Positions 51,257-63,570 of a stretch of 64,000 nucleotides of DNA are shown here, in pieces. The stretch spans positions 89,100,562-89,164,561 of the forward strand of contig OZ026619.1 in NCBI GenBank assembly GCA_964020975.1. The letters are read 5' to 3'. This DNA comes from Hermodice carunculata (lineage: Eukaryota; Annelida; Polychaeta; Eunicida; Amphinomidae). The notes below the pieces were generated by a model. It did not search any database. It saw only the letters and a program-made list of their open reading frames with translations, and was not told where the DNA came from. Each line of letters opens with the position of its first letter. Positions within the stretch are counted from its first letter, which is position 1. The position numbers and the translations under genes are program-made.

Positions 51257-51865
51257 TATGTCTGGTTGCCAACCCAGACATTTTCCTCCAAGAATTCTTT
51301 CTTTCTTTCTTTCTTTCTCTCTTTCTTCTTCACGACCAAATTTGTCCGGAGTTTTTCTCGGCCGCTATTTTTCCGAAAACCACCAAACTTGTCATGGTGA
51401 CTGACCTACCAATGAAATTGTGAACCTGGTTTGGAAAAGGCGTGCATCCAATGAACCATGGACCAAAGTTGCAGGATTTTGATTTATACGAATAATGCTA
51501 ATACACAAATTCTAAATATTCAATAACTTAAAAACTATTATACATAAAGGCACCTCTGCAACTTCAATTTGTAGGTTTGGGACAAAAGGTGCATTCTATG
51601 AACCATAAACCAAAGTTAAAATCTTGAATAGCTTCATAACTGCTGTAGATAGTGGTGTCATTCAAATTTCAGTTTATAAGTTTGTGACATAGATCAAATA
51701 TACCTAGAACCAAAGTTGTAGCATTTTAATTTATACAAATTAGGCCAATACACAAAATTTAGATTATGTTGAAAAATGGCAAAGTGTATCTTTTCAAACT
51801 GTTCTCATTTTGAAGGCACCAAGACAGATTTGCTGTGAAGCAAATCTTCTTTTTTAGTTTACATT
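51257..51865 (+). repeat. R3 element, left arm of a large inverted repeat
   Basis: It begins with a hairpin tgtctggttgccaacccagaca, then tccaagaattctttc and a (CTTT)n tract, cgaccaaatttgtccggag and the R3 units (gcatccaatgaaccatgg, aaagttgtagcattttaatt). It ends with aggcaccaagacagatttgc and gtgaagcaaatc. The right arm at 52272-53110 is its inverse. Confidence 0.7.
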
Positions 51866-52271
51866 TTGTGCTCGACCACGCTGGCTGGATTACACTTGGG
51901 AGGATCAAAAAGTAAAACACAGAAAGTGCTTGGGTTTAATAAAAAACCAAACCGTCAGCAAAATAAAAATGCACGTTCACCACTGATGTGACATTTTAGG
52001 TAAAATATTTGCACTGTTCAGCTCAATACATGCTGCAATCACTAGCGTTAGGCACGGCATCCGTTATGAACATACGAAGGCGTGAGCCCGACTCGGCCAC
52101 TTGCTGATTTAATAATCAGGCCGACAATGGAATGCCTAAATTATTAGGGTCCGGATAATTTCGGTACAAGTTGGTATGAACAGGTATATTATGAGTACAA
52201 TAAAATCTCTTAAAGTACTGATTTAATAGTCTTCAATATTAGAGAAATTCGTAAAGCACCAGTATAAAACT

Positions 52272-53110
52272 AGAAAAGAAGAATTGCTTCACAGCAAATC
52301 TGTCTGGGTGCCTTCAAAATCAGAACAGTTTGAAATGCTCCACTTTGACATTGTTCAACATAATCTAAATTTTGTGTATTAGCCTAATTTTTATAAAGTA
52401 AAATGCTACAACTTTGGTTCTTGATCCATTGGTTGTGCGCATGTCACAAACTTAGAAAAGGAAGTTTGAATGACACTACTACTGTGTATACTAGTTTTGA
52501 AGCTATACAACATTTTAATTTTGCGTATCTGCCTAATTTGCCTAAATTGAAAGGCTGCAACCTTGGTTTATGGTTCATTGGATGGGGCTTTGCCACAAAC
52601 CCATAAATTGAAGTAGGAATGGCACCTCTTTCTATACTAGTTTTGAAGCTATTCAAGATTTACATTTTGCATGTTTACCTAATTTGCATCAATTGAAAGC
52701 CTACAACTTTGGTTCATGGTTAATTGGATGCAGCTTTGCCACAAACCTATACATTGAAGGTGAAATGACATGTCTATGTATAATAGTTTTAGAGATGTTC
52801 AACTTTCAAACTTTTCAAAGCCCCTTATTAGAATAATTTGAAATTCTTCTTAACTTGTACCGTCGATTATATCGGCAGGTGTCACAAACCTGTGTATGCA
52901 CATCGCAATTTTGAGTATCTGCAATATTTTGGAAGATATGGAGCATTTGAAATTTTAATTGCCCGTAAATTTTCATACTTTTAAACATCATGACTATTCC
53001 AAATGAGATCCACAAGTTCACTAGTTAGGTTAGTCACCATAGCAAGTTTGGTGAAAAATAGTGCTTGAGAAAATCTCCACACCTAATTTGGTTGTAAAGA
53101 AAGAGAGAAA
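52272..53110 (-). repeat. R3 element, right arm of the inverted repeat
   Basis: Starts on the plus strand with gaagaattgcttcacagcaa and tctgtctgggtgccttc, the inverse of the left arm end. It runs through five or so inverted units (caactttggttcatgg, gcaaaattg-like words) and ends at gaaaatctccacacctaattt with a GAAA-rich tract. It has more units than the left arm. Confidence 0.7.
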
Positions 53111-53195
53111 GAAAGAAAGAAAGAAAGAAAAAGAGAAAGAACGAAAGAAAGAAAGAAAGGAAGGAAGGAGAGAGAGAGAGAGACAGAAAGAGAAA
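53097..53195 (+). repeat. GAAA/GGAA/GA purine-rich tract
   Basis: Low-complexity purine run at the outer end of the inverted R3 arm, equivalent to the CTTT tract at 51295. Confidence 0.9.
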
Positions 53196-54129
53196 AATTC
53201 CAGTGCTTACTAATACAGTGAAACCCATCTAAAGTGGTTACCCTTGGGACCAGAGAAAAGTGTCCACTCTTGAGAGGGTCAGCCTTCTGGGCAGTATGGA
53301 TGAGTATGTGTGCATGTATGTGCACATTATTCACACATATATATATGTACAGTGTATACATATAATAATTCAAGGGGATGTGTATACATGCAATACAAAA
53401 CTGTCTTTCTTCCTTTATTACATAAACAAATTTTAACAGAAGCTGTCAAGAAACAACATAAACATGAACCAAGACAAAGAACTATACTGTCGTAGTATTG
53501 GCTATGGAGAACAGGCTTCATCTAACTGGTTACAAGAAAACAAAGACATGAAAGTGCCCAATGAGATGACACAAATTCTACCCTCCTTGGTCTGGCCGAC
53601 TCAGCTCTGCATTTAGTCTATTTATAACAGAGGGTACACTCAGGCTTGTTCTGCCTAGAAGTCTGGAGCCTGTGTTCCCTTGGGACTGGTAAGCTCAGCA
53701 GACTGACATTGCCTCAGGCAAAAATAGGCCAGCTAGGACACCAGTTTTAGTCATGGTGCATTGATAGGTCTGGTCTGCACTAGTAGAAACTATAGCCTGC
53801 CTGGTACTTATGGCAGCATGGAGTCAATCTGTTCCTGCATGAATAGAAAGAGATTCTCTGTATTTTATTTAGAGCCTCATTACACAGTTGTTGGGAGTCT
53901 CCCCACATTTTTGTTTTCTTTTTTAGCTGCAAGATCCAAACCTTCCAAAGCATGCACCTAGCATGCATGGATAGACAGCTGCCTGTGAGACAGGTTCAAG
54001 CTAATTAATTATGAATGCAAAATGGTTGCCTGGCACCATAGAGGTCAAACAACAGGTCATACAGCAGGCACTTGAAGGCCTGCATGTGGATTGGGCAGAA
54101 ATTTGGAGAATTTAGCATACATTAAAATT
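53196..54129. other. Unassigned sequence between two R3 ends
   Basis: It starts with tacagtgaaacccatctaaa, a motif of a widespread dispersed repeat (compare 43345). The 53580-54000 part is less AT-rich than its surroundings and resembles neither arm. No coding frame with a recognisable motif. Confidence 0.4.
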
Positions 54130-54458
54130 CCCCAAGATTTGTTTGTATGCTATTGGATTTACCAGTTTTCTCTAACCTATATGTGTAAGTTAGAACAATG
54201 TGTCTATCTCCAATAATTTGGAAGATATGGCGCTTTTAAAATTTTAATTGTCCCTCATTTGCATAATTTTAATCATCATGACTATTCCAAATCAGGTCAT
54301 AATTTCACTGGTAGATTATTAACCATGTCAAGTTTGGTGGTTTTCGCAATTGTAGGGTCCGAGAAAAACTCCAGATAAATCTGGTCGAAAAGAAGCAACA
54401 AAGAAAGAAAGAAAGAATTCTTGGAAAAACAAAATGTCTGGGTTGGCACCCAGACATA
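54130..54458 (-). repeat. R3 end fragment with terminal hairpin
   Basis: Inverse of the end at 51257: caagtttggtggttttcgc, gagaaaaactccagataaat, a GAAA tract, gaattcttgg and the hairpin TGTCTGGGT-tggc-ACCCAGACA (54435-54456), a 9-bp stem with a 4-base loop. Confidence 0.65.
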
Positions 54459-55249
54459 ATGACTAGAGGAAACTAATGCACCCTATGTTACCCAAGGCTA
54501 ATGCATTCTGCTGATAAAATGTATAAAATGACTATGGGAAACTGGAGTACCCTATGGTACCCATGACCAATGCTTTCCACATATAAAATGTACATGTATT
54601 TAATCTTTGCTTTGTACCCTTATGTCACAGTAATAGTGATATCTCAGGGTAGTTTCATGCAAGCAAATCTGAAGATGGTCATACAAATAATATCTTGAGT
54701 GTTTTATTTAGATTGTGAATAAGCATAATAGTTGCAAGCTTGCAACACATCCTAACAACCTTCAATAAAGAGAGATGTAGTTTCATCTAAACGGACGTAT
54801 AATACTGAGTTACACTGTGTTGAGCATTTTGCTTCTACTTACATATTTCTAATTCAGATCTGCTTTGGAAGACACCTGTGTAAAAACGTGCTCAAGGTAA
54901 ACTGGATATTAGTATCTGTACATGACATAATTGCAACAAATTTCTCTCTTACATCCTTTTCCATGAAATTTGGCAAGGGAACAATTTACTGCGTTCATCC
55001 ACGAAAACTAGGCGTTGTATAAAAAAGTGAGGCATGTCGTCCACAACTCCGAGATAACACCGTACAAAGAAGCAGCAATAGGAAGTTTAGGTTTGAGGTT
55101 TTGGCACGGCGTCCAACTTCTATTTTGCAAGTTGTGGGAGCTCAATCTAAGTCTGGCAATGCACTGAATGTATGTAGCGCTAGGTACACTTTGTATACAT
55201 GATTCTAAGCGGAATTCTCTTTGAAAACTTTATATAATTGCAGCTTTTT
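54459..55249. other. No gene recognised; short direct repeat at 54470-54600
   Basis: Two related stretches (gactagaggaaactaatgca.. and gactatgggaaactggag..) about 65 bp apart each contain ccctatg(t/g)ta(c)ccca. I see nothing else. Confidence 0.4.
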
Positions 55250-57221
55250 GTCATCTTCTAGGGAGTGAAGCATAGGTTCACACTTTTGGATATAATCCCT
55301 ATACAATTATTCTTTTAATGTTTTTATGAAGGTAAAATCGTCTTTCACTAGTTGAGAATACCAGAAAGGAATGAGCTTGGCTGAAGAAAGAATCTTCACT
55401 ACCGTGTTACACAAATTTGTTTGTCCTCCAAAATACGTCTCGAGTAGCATATTATATGCTGATTTGAATACATGTTCAGATGGCAGTGTTAAGATATACT
55501 ACCAATATTTAATTAATCTGCCTTTGTCTGGTGAGTAAGGAATCTATCTGTATCCATGTAAACACCTAGTGTTGGTATTTACTGTCTTACACCCAACATT
55601 TTTTTCAGAAAACTTTACTGTATACTTTCAATCACATCACACAGTCTCATAGAGGTCCACACTTCACAACCATATTCCAGAACAGGAATACATTTGGGCA
55701 TCAAATAATTTAATTGTTTGAATCAAAGATAATGCCCAAGTTTTTATATTGTGAGACAGTTTTCAATGACTGATCACTGAAGTAAATACACGGGGTATGG
55801 TTACGTTTATTAAACATCATAATTCTTGTTTTGGGCAAACTAACTATAAAAGTTCATTTTGGGCAGTAGTTCTTCAATAGGTTTACCTGGTATTGAAGGC
55901 CAGCATCCGTGTCAGAGAAAAGCACCAAATCATCAGCCTCTGCTAATCAAGACAGCAATTCATCTAAAAATATACCTACTTCGTCTGTTATGTGGTCTCT
56001 AATATCAGAAACGCACTCATTAAACAGTTTTGGGGAGATAATTCCACTTTGGAGTACCCCATGTGAGCAATTCATACTTTCGCTTAGAAAGCCCTGCCAT
56101 TTTACCTTGTTCTTAGATTTACCAAACATATTCCTCAAGACATTCAAATAATTTCCAGATATATCTCTTTGTCGGAGTTTATAAAAAAAGAGCACCGCAG
56201 TCAATATAATCAAACACTTCGGTAAAAATCTTCAAAGCATACATACAAAAGTTTCACAAGAAATGTTTGCGTTTCAATGAGGCGTACCGGAATAAAAGCA
56301 TCATTTGTTCTTTTGTTCTGACACAAACCACCTTGGAATATATCATCCTCTTCAAGCATATTATTCTTAGATATCAGTCGACCATTAAGTATAGATTCAA
56401 AAAGTTTTCCCAATGTGACGAGCACAGTAAATTTCCTGTAATTAGCAGGGTCTGCCTTGTTACCAGATTTGTGAAGCGGATTAATTATGCCATCTGACCA
56501 CTGAACAGGGAAATTACCACATTTATGGTTCAAAATGTAAAGACACACAAGTGGGCAAGTCAGGAGAGACTCTGCATATTTTAGAAATTCGGCACCTATT
56601 CCATCTATGTCTGGTGCTTTATGGGTTTTAAGATTTCTTAGATGTGTTTTTAATTCACTTTCAGTTATAAACGAATTAAGAACTTCTCGTATTATTAAGA
56701 TTTTTGGAAGATCCGATTCTTCATGTATCTCATCCAAATTAGCATTTGTAATATCCACCACGAATTATAAATCAAAGCACTATGTAGCAAGTAGACTCTG
56801 AAAAAAATGATAAAATTTTTGTAAATCTATTTCATTGCTGGCTTTCTTATTTTATAAACCTTTCAGAAAACGCCAATAGTCGCTAGGGTTGTTGGAACGC
56901 AAGGTTTCGAGCTTAAGCCTTACTTTACAACCATATTGCCTACGTTTCCTCTGCACCACTTGTTTATATTCTTTTTGTAACTGGTTAAATTTCGAGTGGT
57001 TATTTTTGTCAGATAAGTCATTACATTTTACAAAATTATGTGCTTGAGCTTTTAAAGCCTTACATTCACTGTCAAACCAGCGATTTGACGTTAAGTTTGT
57101 TTTGGATTGCAAATTGCATTCCTGGAAAACACTTTTAATAACATTACCCAGAAATCTATAAAATTCAGCACTGACATCTTCCACTGCATTTTCAGGGAAA
57201 GCATTCTGAGGAAATCCGCCA

Positions 57222-57253
<32 letters not shown>

Positions 57254-57790
57254 CGACATTGATTGGTAGTCAGTTCTTCGGAGTACTTAAAAATACATGT
57301 AGAATCCCATTTATAATCAGAGAACCTACAATGTGTGACCTTCAATCTCAGATTTCTGTCCTGAAGGCCTACATTTAGGTCCACATTTCAAATTGAAAAC
57401 AACGGGACAGTGATCAGATTCTACTCTAAGCGGGTCGATCTCAAAGTAAGATATATAGTTAAGACATGAACGACTAGATATGAGGTAGTCAACAACACTT
57501 CGTCCACGAGGGGTAAAACGAGTGAACTTCCATATATCTTTATCTGGGCTAAACCGACCATTACATATAATCAAGTTTGCAGATTTACATAAATTTGACA
57601 ATTCTTTTCCATATTTGTTCATCTATGCGCTGTCTTGGGATATTCTAGGAGGAAAATCCTTGTCACATGGACTAGAAGAATCAGTGACAGGACAAGAATG
57701 ACAATGGATTAAAATAGATTTTAAATGTCTACTGTCGCTCTCACATTTTGTCAAAAACATCTTAAACATAATCAGTTATGATGACAGTAT
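55250..57790 (-). mobile_element. LINE 3: degenerate non-LTR retrotransposon, clade uncertain
   Basis: Read on the minus strand. The endonuclease C-terminal half (57620-57380) has NGRFSPD, RSVVDYLISSRS and the SDHCPVVF motif. A linker follows with NRWFDSECKALKAQAHNF and KLETLRSNNPSDYWRFLKGL (57050-56850). RT fingers (56760-56210) read LRNLKTHKAPDIDGIGAEFL, GNFPVQWSDGIINPLHKSG and LGKLFESILNGRL. RT palm (56200-55900) has GVLQSGIISPKLFNE and catalytic EADDLVLFSDTD. A decayed C-terminal region extends to about 55250 (LLTRQRQIN and similar). A poly-A/T run at 57222-57250 interrupts the linker. The catalytic box is EADD rather than YADD and stops are frequent, so it is inactive. RT motifs differ from LINE 1 and 2 (DLVLFS instead of DNTLS), hence a different clade. 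Confidence 0.85.
57222..57250 (+). repeat. Poly-T run within LINE 3
   Basis: About 29 T, read as poly-Lys on the minus strand. Confidence 0.95.
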
Positions 57791-57933
57791 CCTTTTGCAT
57801 ATTTTTCATTCATGTTATAAGATGCAAATATTTATATAACTCTACTAAACTCAGCATGTATTCAAATTAGAAAATATGTTGATATTCATACAGTGAATGA
57901 TTGTGGTTTGAACAACTCAATCAATCCCTATTT

Positions 57934-58042
<109 letters not shown>

Positions 58043-58155
58043 GTGATTTAAGATCACCTGCCATAATATACATTGCATGTCTACTTTTGTCTTAGCCTGC
58101 TATATGTGGCCAACCGTTCAGGCAAGAAACAGTGACCACATGCAGAGCAGGGATC

Positions 58156-58156
<1 letters not shown>

Positions 58157-58209
<53 letters not shown>

Positions 58210-58211
58210 TG
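58157..58211 (+). repeat. (GT)n microsatellite
   Basis: About 26 GT units; the Cys/Val frames are translations of the repeat. Confidence 0.95.
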
Positions 58212-59816
58212 TTACATCCCTTAAGACTTTACCCCTCCCCCTCCAAAAAAGAAGAGAAAAAGGGAAAGAACAGAAAAAAATACACTCAGAACAAATCAAG
58301 CCACCAAATCGTGTGTGTGTGCAGTCTGTCTACCGAGGGGCACAAGGGGTAAATCGTTGCACTTGATCATTTCAGTAGATAGATATGGCTTAACCATTTT
58401 ATACTGTCAGTGTGTACATTGTAATGCAAGAAATGACTAAACCGAATAAATAAATACTGTCCACAAGTGAAGGTGTACATTGTTAACATTAAACATACAA
58501 ATTGATGGTATTGGAAGTGCTTACAGATATTTTCATTCAAAGACAGCCTAAGCTTAAGCTGGGCTATGGAATGTCTGCATATAATTTCAAACCGTCCAGT
58601 ATATTATGATACAACCCCACACTGATAAAAAGGCCAGATTTTGTTTAGATTGATTTTGGTGTTAACACGATTATTGCAGTGAGTGGGTCCGCGATTCTTC
58701 CAGAAGCGGAAACTTCAGTAGTTAACTCATGCAAGCACATGTTACTAAGAAAGAAAGATTTTATTAAAAAGAAATGGTCAATACTGACCTATTGAGGAGC
58801 CAAACAAATCTAATATATACTGTGAAAAAAGTAGAACTTAAAAATCGCCTAATCTTCACATTATAGGTCAAGGTCGCTTAGCATGTATCATATGCATGAC
58901 TCCAATACAGAAGTTTGTTCGTACTGAAATAACAACCAACAGACCTAAGCCAAATAGGAAATTTCGCACGTACAAACTTTTATGAGGTTAAAAATGCATC
59001 TTTTTCAAACAACCATGTGACTTCGATCTTTAAACTTTACGAAAACGGTGCACGTATGGCAAATGGGTGGCTAGAGTTCAGCTTTGCACCAAACACATTT
59101 CAAATCGATTGATTATTTTTCCAAATATTAATAAACAACTTTTTTTAAGATGACGTCCTAATACGGAAGAAAAAGATCAAGGTCACTAATTATACATCAA
59201 GTTCAAAACTTCAGTGATACTACCTTTCTGTGGTGCCAGGATGTCTTGGAGAGCATTGTGATTTCTGAAATTCTGCTGTAACGACCACCAACACTTTCCA
59301 AATCTTAATAAAATGCAAATGATTGCACTATCCTTACAAAATTTTCAAACATAACAAAAATGGCCATTCAGACTTAATTGCTACCATTTTTGAAAATATC
59401 TGTACTTTCGTTCTGGCGACGAAGTCGGAAAAAACTAAAACGCAAAAAAATCTTTAAAAAATTAGAAAAAAAATCCCACAGCCACCTTACAAACAACAGG
59501 AATATCTAGCGATACTGCAAAACGCCCTTTAGCAGTTTTGATGCAATTACCTGTATGCTTTCAGAGAAAAATATATTTCTTTAAAATCCGAAAACCAGCA
59601 TAACATATGTACTAATCAATGAAATGTCATCATTTAACCGGAAGTTGCGATGACACAGATAACTTATGTCTGCCTAAAGTTTCAGAAGGTCTGGAAAATG
59701 GTTTTTGAATAAGAGACACCGGTGCCTCATCCTAGACAAAAGAACACATATATTACGGCAGGTGACGTTACGAAGTGAAGTAAATAAGCAAGCAATAAGT
59801 CAGCTGTCTTTGTGTG
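58212..59816. other. No gene recognised
   Basis: Unique-looking sequence without a readable exon, RNA gene or transposon domain. Confidence 0.5.
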
Positions 59817-59819
59817 TGT

Positions 59820-59878
<59 letters not shown>

Positions 59879-59904
59879 TGTATATATATATATATACATA
59901 TATG

Positions 59905-59970
<66 letters not shown>
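59817..59970 (+). repeat. (AC)n(TA)n compound microsatellite
   Basis: A short palindromic TGTGTGTA-CACACACA junction is followed by about 130 bp of TA with tacatatatg interruptions. Confidence 0.95.
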
Positions 59971-59973
<3 letters not shown>

Positions 59974-60839
59974 GTAAAATCGCGGTCGAGTTGAGTTGTT
60001 CAAGCCAAAATTATTATTGAATACAAAATTGAATTCAAAACTATTCTGTATGAAGATATCAATGTTTTATAATTTGGATACATGCTGAGTTTAGCAGAGT
60101 TATATATATATTTGCAACCTATAACATGAATAAAAAGAATGAAAAAGTATAATTTATTGCCATCATAACCCAAAATATTTGAGATGTATTTGACAAAATT
60201 TGAGAGCGACGATAGACATTCAAAATATTTAAATCCATTGCTTTTTCTATCCTAGCAGTAATACTTCTGGTCTATCTGTACCCTTCTGTAGGCTTTTCCT
60301 CTGTTCCTTTTCAATTACATATCATGAAAGTTGGCTTGTATTTTTGCACCACATAACCTGAGCAAAAGTAACAGGCTGAACATTTACAAAAAGGAAAGCA
60401 ATTTTCTGGATAATTCTTTGATATTTGATGCAGAATTTTTTCCATATCGAACACTTTTTCGACCAATTTTATGGCATCTAATGCATTCAACTGAGGGTAT
60501 TTAATACTATTCACATTTCGTGGTAGTTACCACGGATGCTCTGAAAGCCTCAATACGGCAACATTGCTATTGGCTGGATTGTTTTGTCATTGTTGCATCT
60601 TATGGATGACATTTTGTTTATTCAATATAAATACATTTCAAGTTTTCCCTGGCAATTAATAGTTATTAGTGTGTAATTATTCAGCTGAAAGTCCAACCGA
60701 ATATACAAAATTATTGCAGACTATATATAGGTTTTTGACACTGGATTGTATGTCAAATTAACCTCAAAGTATGAGGCATGTCTTGCTCATCTAGCTAGGC
60801 ATGCAGAATGCTAGGGTAGGGTGCGGTGTGCCATTGCCC
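59971..60839. other. No gene recognised
   Basis: No gene seen. One minus-strand frame (60311-60514) without an ATG contains a Cys cluster (CKCSACYFC) but has an in-frame stop just upstream and no acceptor, so I leave it out. Confidence 0.45.
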
Positions 60840-61830
60840 ACCTAGTTGGACGTGAGGCATGCTACACACTATATAAAACACAGTTTAAACTATAGGGGTA
60901 TCTTTCTACGGAGCTTTCAGTGTGTTTAGAAACCAGCTATCTGTCTTGTCATGTGTGGGACTGATAGACACACACAATGTGAAACAGAGAAGAACACCAC
61001 CCACTTGAACGGACTCAATAAATAGTTTCACCACATTGACTCTCAACTTTCAATGATATCCAGTAGATCTCACACGGCCTGCAGCTGATGGCATTTTTAC
61101 ATGACACATGTGAAGCGGAAGAACCGGAATTACTTATTGCAAGGACAAATGAAATGAACGAAGTGCTGCTTCAAATACATGTTACCTGATGATGGCGGAT
61201 ATTATAGAAATAGTGCTCCAAGAAGCTTTATATACTGAAGTTTAACAAGAAGCGTTGGTGTGGCTAGCAAGGCAACTACCCACCATACTGCATTTTGGTG
61301 TAAGTCTGTTGCTTCCATTTCAATTACTGATATTTGAATACCATTATGGGTCCAAGGAAAGACAAAGATAGCCAAGCTGTAGAGAGACAGTCTTTGGCAG
61401 CCAGTGCAGATAATGGGGTTACTCCAGAAATGGACGCAGAAGATGAAATTACAATTGAGGCAATAGTAGCAGCTTGCATTATGCATCTATCGCCGTTGCC
61501 ATCTGTGAAAGGCCAATCCCTGTGGGTTGGACTGCTTGGATGGGCGGGCCTTAGTCGGGTTGTTGCCCTCGCCTTCAGTCGCCTCCGATGGCATGTTCAT
61601 TTTGGCTATAGAATATTGTCAACACACACATGTACAAAGTTATCTCTTGTGTTCATACTTGTACATAGCCTGTTTTGTGTGAGTGCATAGTTTTCAACCT
61701 TATAATGTCTCGTCCTGTGTGTCTTGCACAAAATTATGTATTGTGCGTCACCGTGTATGGAGAACCCCTCGATTAATAACACACTTTGTACTATTGGGCA
61801 ATCCAGTTTGAAATAAATATGTTTAAACTA
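60840..61830 (+). other. Candidate small transcription unit or LTR-like unit
   Basis: A TATA-like cactatataaaac lies at about 60868. A 114-codon ATG frame (61346-61690) follows, and then an aataaa at about 61813. The order promoter, ORF, poly(A) signal is suggestive. A second aataaa at about 61018, soon followed by tttca, would also suit an LTR. Neither reading is secure. Confidence 0.25.
61346..61690 (+). CDS. Unassigned 114-residue ORF
   Basis: The start CATTATGG has a favourable context. The N-terminal 60 residues are hydrophilic (MGPRKDKDSQAVERQSLAAS, then DAEDEITIEAIVAACIM) and the C-terminal half is hydrophobic. No family is recognised. It could be a first exon that runs on into intron, a retroelement gag start or chance. 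Confidence 0.2.
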   Translation: MGPRKDKDSQAVERQSLAASADNGVTPEMDAEDEITIEAIVAACIMHLSPLPSVKGQSLWVGLLGWAGLSRVVALAFSRLRWHVHFGYRILSTHTCTKLSLVFILVHSLFCVSA

Positions 61831-62989
61831 AGCTAAACTTACTTTTTAAATCCTCTTTTTATCCCCCACCCCCTTTAGAGAAGTAAACCATATCAAAAGC
61901 AGACGGAGAGAAAGAGAGATGTCGTTTTGTATGCACGTTCCATACTGCATACACTATGCCAGATGGGTGGTCTTCATAGATCATGATCATGACGAGGTGA
62001 CAACTGAGAAAAGAGTCCTGTTAATGATAAACAAACATCAATCCTAGCATATCCTAGAATTTTAAAAAGTGAAAAAAAAAAACAAAAAAACAAAAAAAAA
62101 CCAACAACAACAAAAAAACATACCAAAAAAAAAAAAAAAAAAAAAAACCGAAAAAAAAAAAAAAAAAAAAACCCAGAACACCTTATATGTGTTGAGAATC
62201 CATTAGTTTCAAAATTGCATCATTGCTAATACTGTGCATTGTCACATATGAATAACCAACTCTATTCGTTTCCTGGATCAGACACAGAGGCTAGTAGTAC
62301 ACCATGACCGAGGTTATGATGTTGCAGTTAGGACGCATGGATAATTGTTTCTTGTCAGCCAAGACAAACTGCAGGGCTCGAATTTAGCGGGTGTCCGACG
62401 TCCCGAGACACCCTGAGATTGTGCCGGGCATGTTGAGATAATGACCAAGATTCCCGACCGGGCATGTTAAAAATACATGGGCATGAGATTAGCTTGCTTA
62501 TCTTTAGGACTTTTCAAAGGCCGGTGTGGTACACGCTAGTGTTAGTCCAGCTACCGGACTTTCCTTTACACACACGTGCGTGGAAATAAATATATTTTTG
62601 CCGCATTATTCTTATTTATGTTCAACAACTTTATTAAAAGGAAACTTCATACCAATCATGGTCGGTGTTTAATCAGTAAAGGTTCAACGACAAGCCTGTC
62701 CAGTTTCACCCCGGGAGTTTCACAAGTGTGCTGGGTATGTTAAATCTGCTCAGAATCGTCACATGAGAGGCAAAAAGATCTCGCTCTTACCATTAAAGTT
62801 GAGCAGCTCCGTCACTTATCCTCACCATGCTAGTCCATAGATCAGAAGCTCCCGAGTCGATAATAATGAAAATTTGCGTAGGCGGTTGGCAAAACAAAAT
62901 GCAAGCGGTAAAATTAAAGGATAGGTCCTGGAATAAATAAATGTGTGATATGGTTCATTTTTTTTTTTTACTGTACAAGTATATGTACC
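61831..62989. other. No gene recognised; A-rich tract at 62068-62172
   Basis: A 105-bp A-rich run with CAAC and CC interruptions lies at 62068-62172; it could be the tail of an old retroposed insertion, but no body is recognisable next to it. Near 61980 a 12-bp palindrome TCATGATCATGA occurs. Confidence 0.45.
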
Positions 62990-62993
62990 ATAC

Positions 62994-63076
62994 TTGCTTT
63001 TCCTCAGTTTAGCGACAAAAAATTCCTTATCAAATTTTTGAAGCTGTTGTACTGAGCGGGTATCGTCACATCCCAT
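62994..63076 (-). CDS. Candidate first coding exon, uncertain
   Basis: On the minus strand an ATG at 63076 in TTGGATGGG context opens MGCDDTRSVQQLQKFDKEFF and runs to a possible donor AGCAA|gtatgg at 62993. The sequence upstream (63080-63140) is CpG-rich for this window, as expected of a promoter or 5' UTR. Against it: a short overlapping upstream ATG in another frame, no known family, and no downstream exon that I can identify. Confidence 0.2.
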
Positions 63077-63222
63077 CCAACATGACGATGCGTCGGGACG
63101 ATGCGACCGCTTAAATGTTTGGGCGCAGACGAATTCTTTCTTCTAGTCTCGGTTCAATTCAATCATAGCATGATGGCTGTAATGCTGAAAAACCTGTAAT
63201 AATTCTAATTAATCAAATATAT

Positions 63223-63570
63223 AAAATAAACGGCAAACAAAACACCACGTGTATACTTGTATATCCGCCTGTGGTTGACTTGGCTCAAGTCAACTTGATC
63301 AACAAATCTCAGAGCATGTGCGTGTCCGGAGTTCACCGAAGTTATGCGAAAGTATTACTCTTCGGTTCAAGAATTTAAACGTAGTATGAAGGAAGTAATG
63401 CTGGATTTAAGACCTTTAACAATTTTAATGTAATCGAACATAAAATAAACGGCAACACAGCACCACTTGTATGTCTGTGTTTTGCTACTCGACAAATGAG
63501 ACCACAGCTAGATCACTCCGAAGTTTACCGAAGTTCCGCTAAGTAATTTGTACCCGAATGCAAATTAAAA
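63223..63570 (+). repeat. Two diverged copies of a roughly 215-bp unit
   Basis: Both copies start ataaaataaacggcaa and contain cacca(c)..tgtat and ccgaagtt(a/c)(t/c)gc(g/t)aa(a)gta blocks (63223 and 63439). The second is shorter in the middle. Function unknown. Confidence 0.55.

Noticed and set aside
60311-60514. Minus-strand frame with a CKCSACYFC cluster resembling a zinc ribbon
   Set aside because: No ATG, an in-frame stop lies just upstream without an intervening acceptor, and the Cys spacing fits no known finger.
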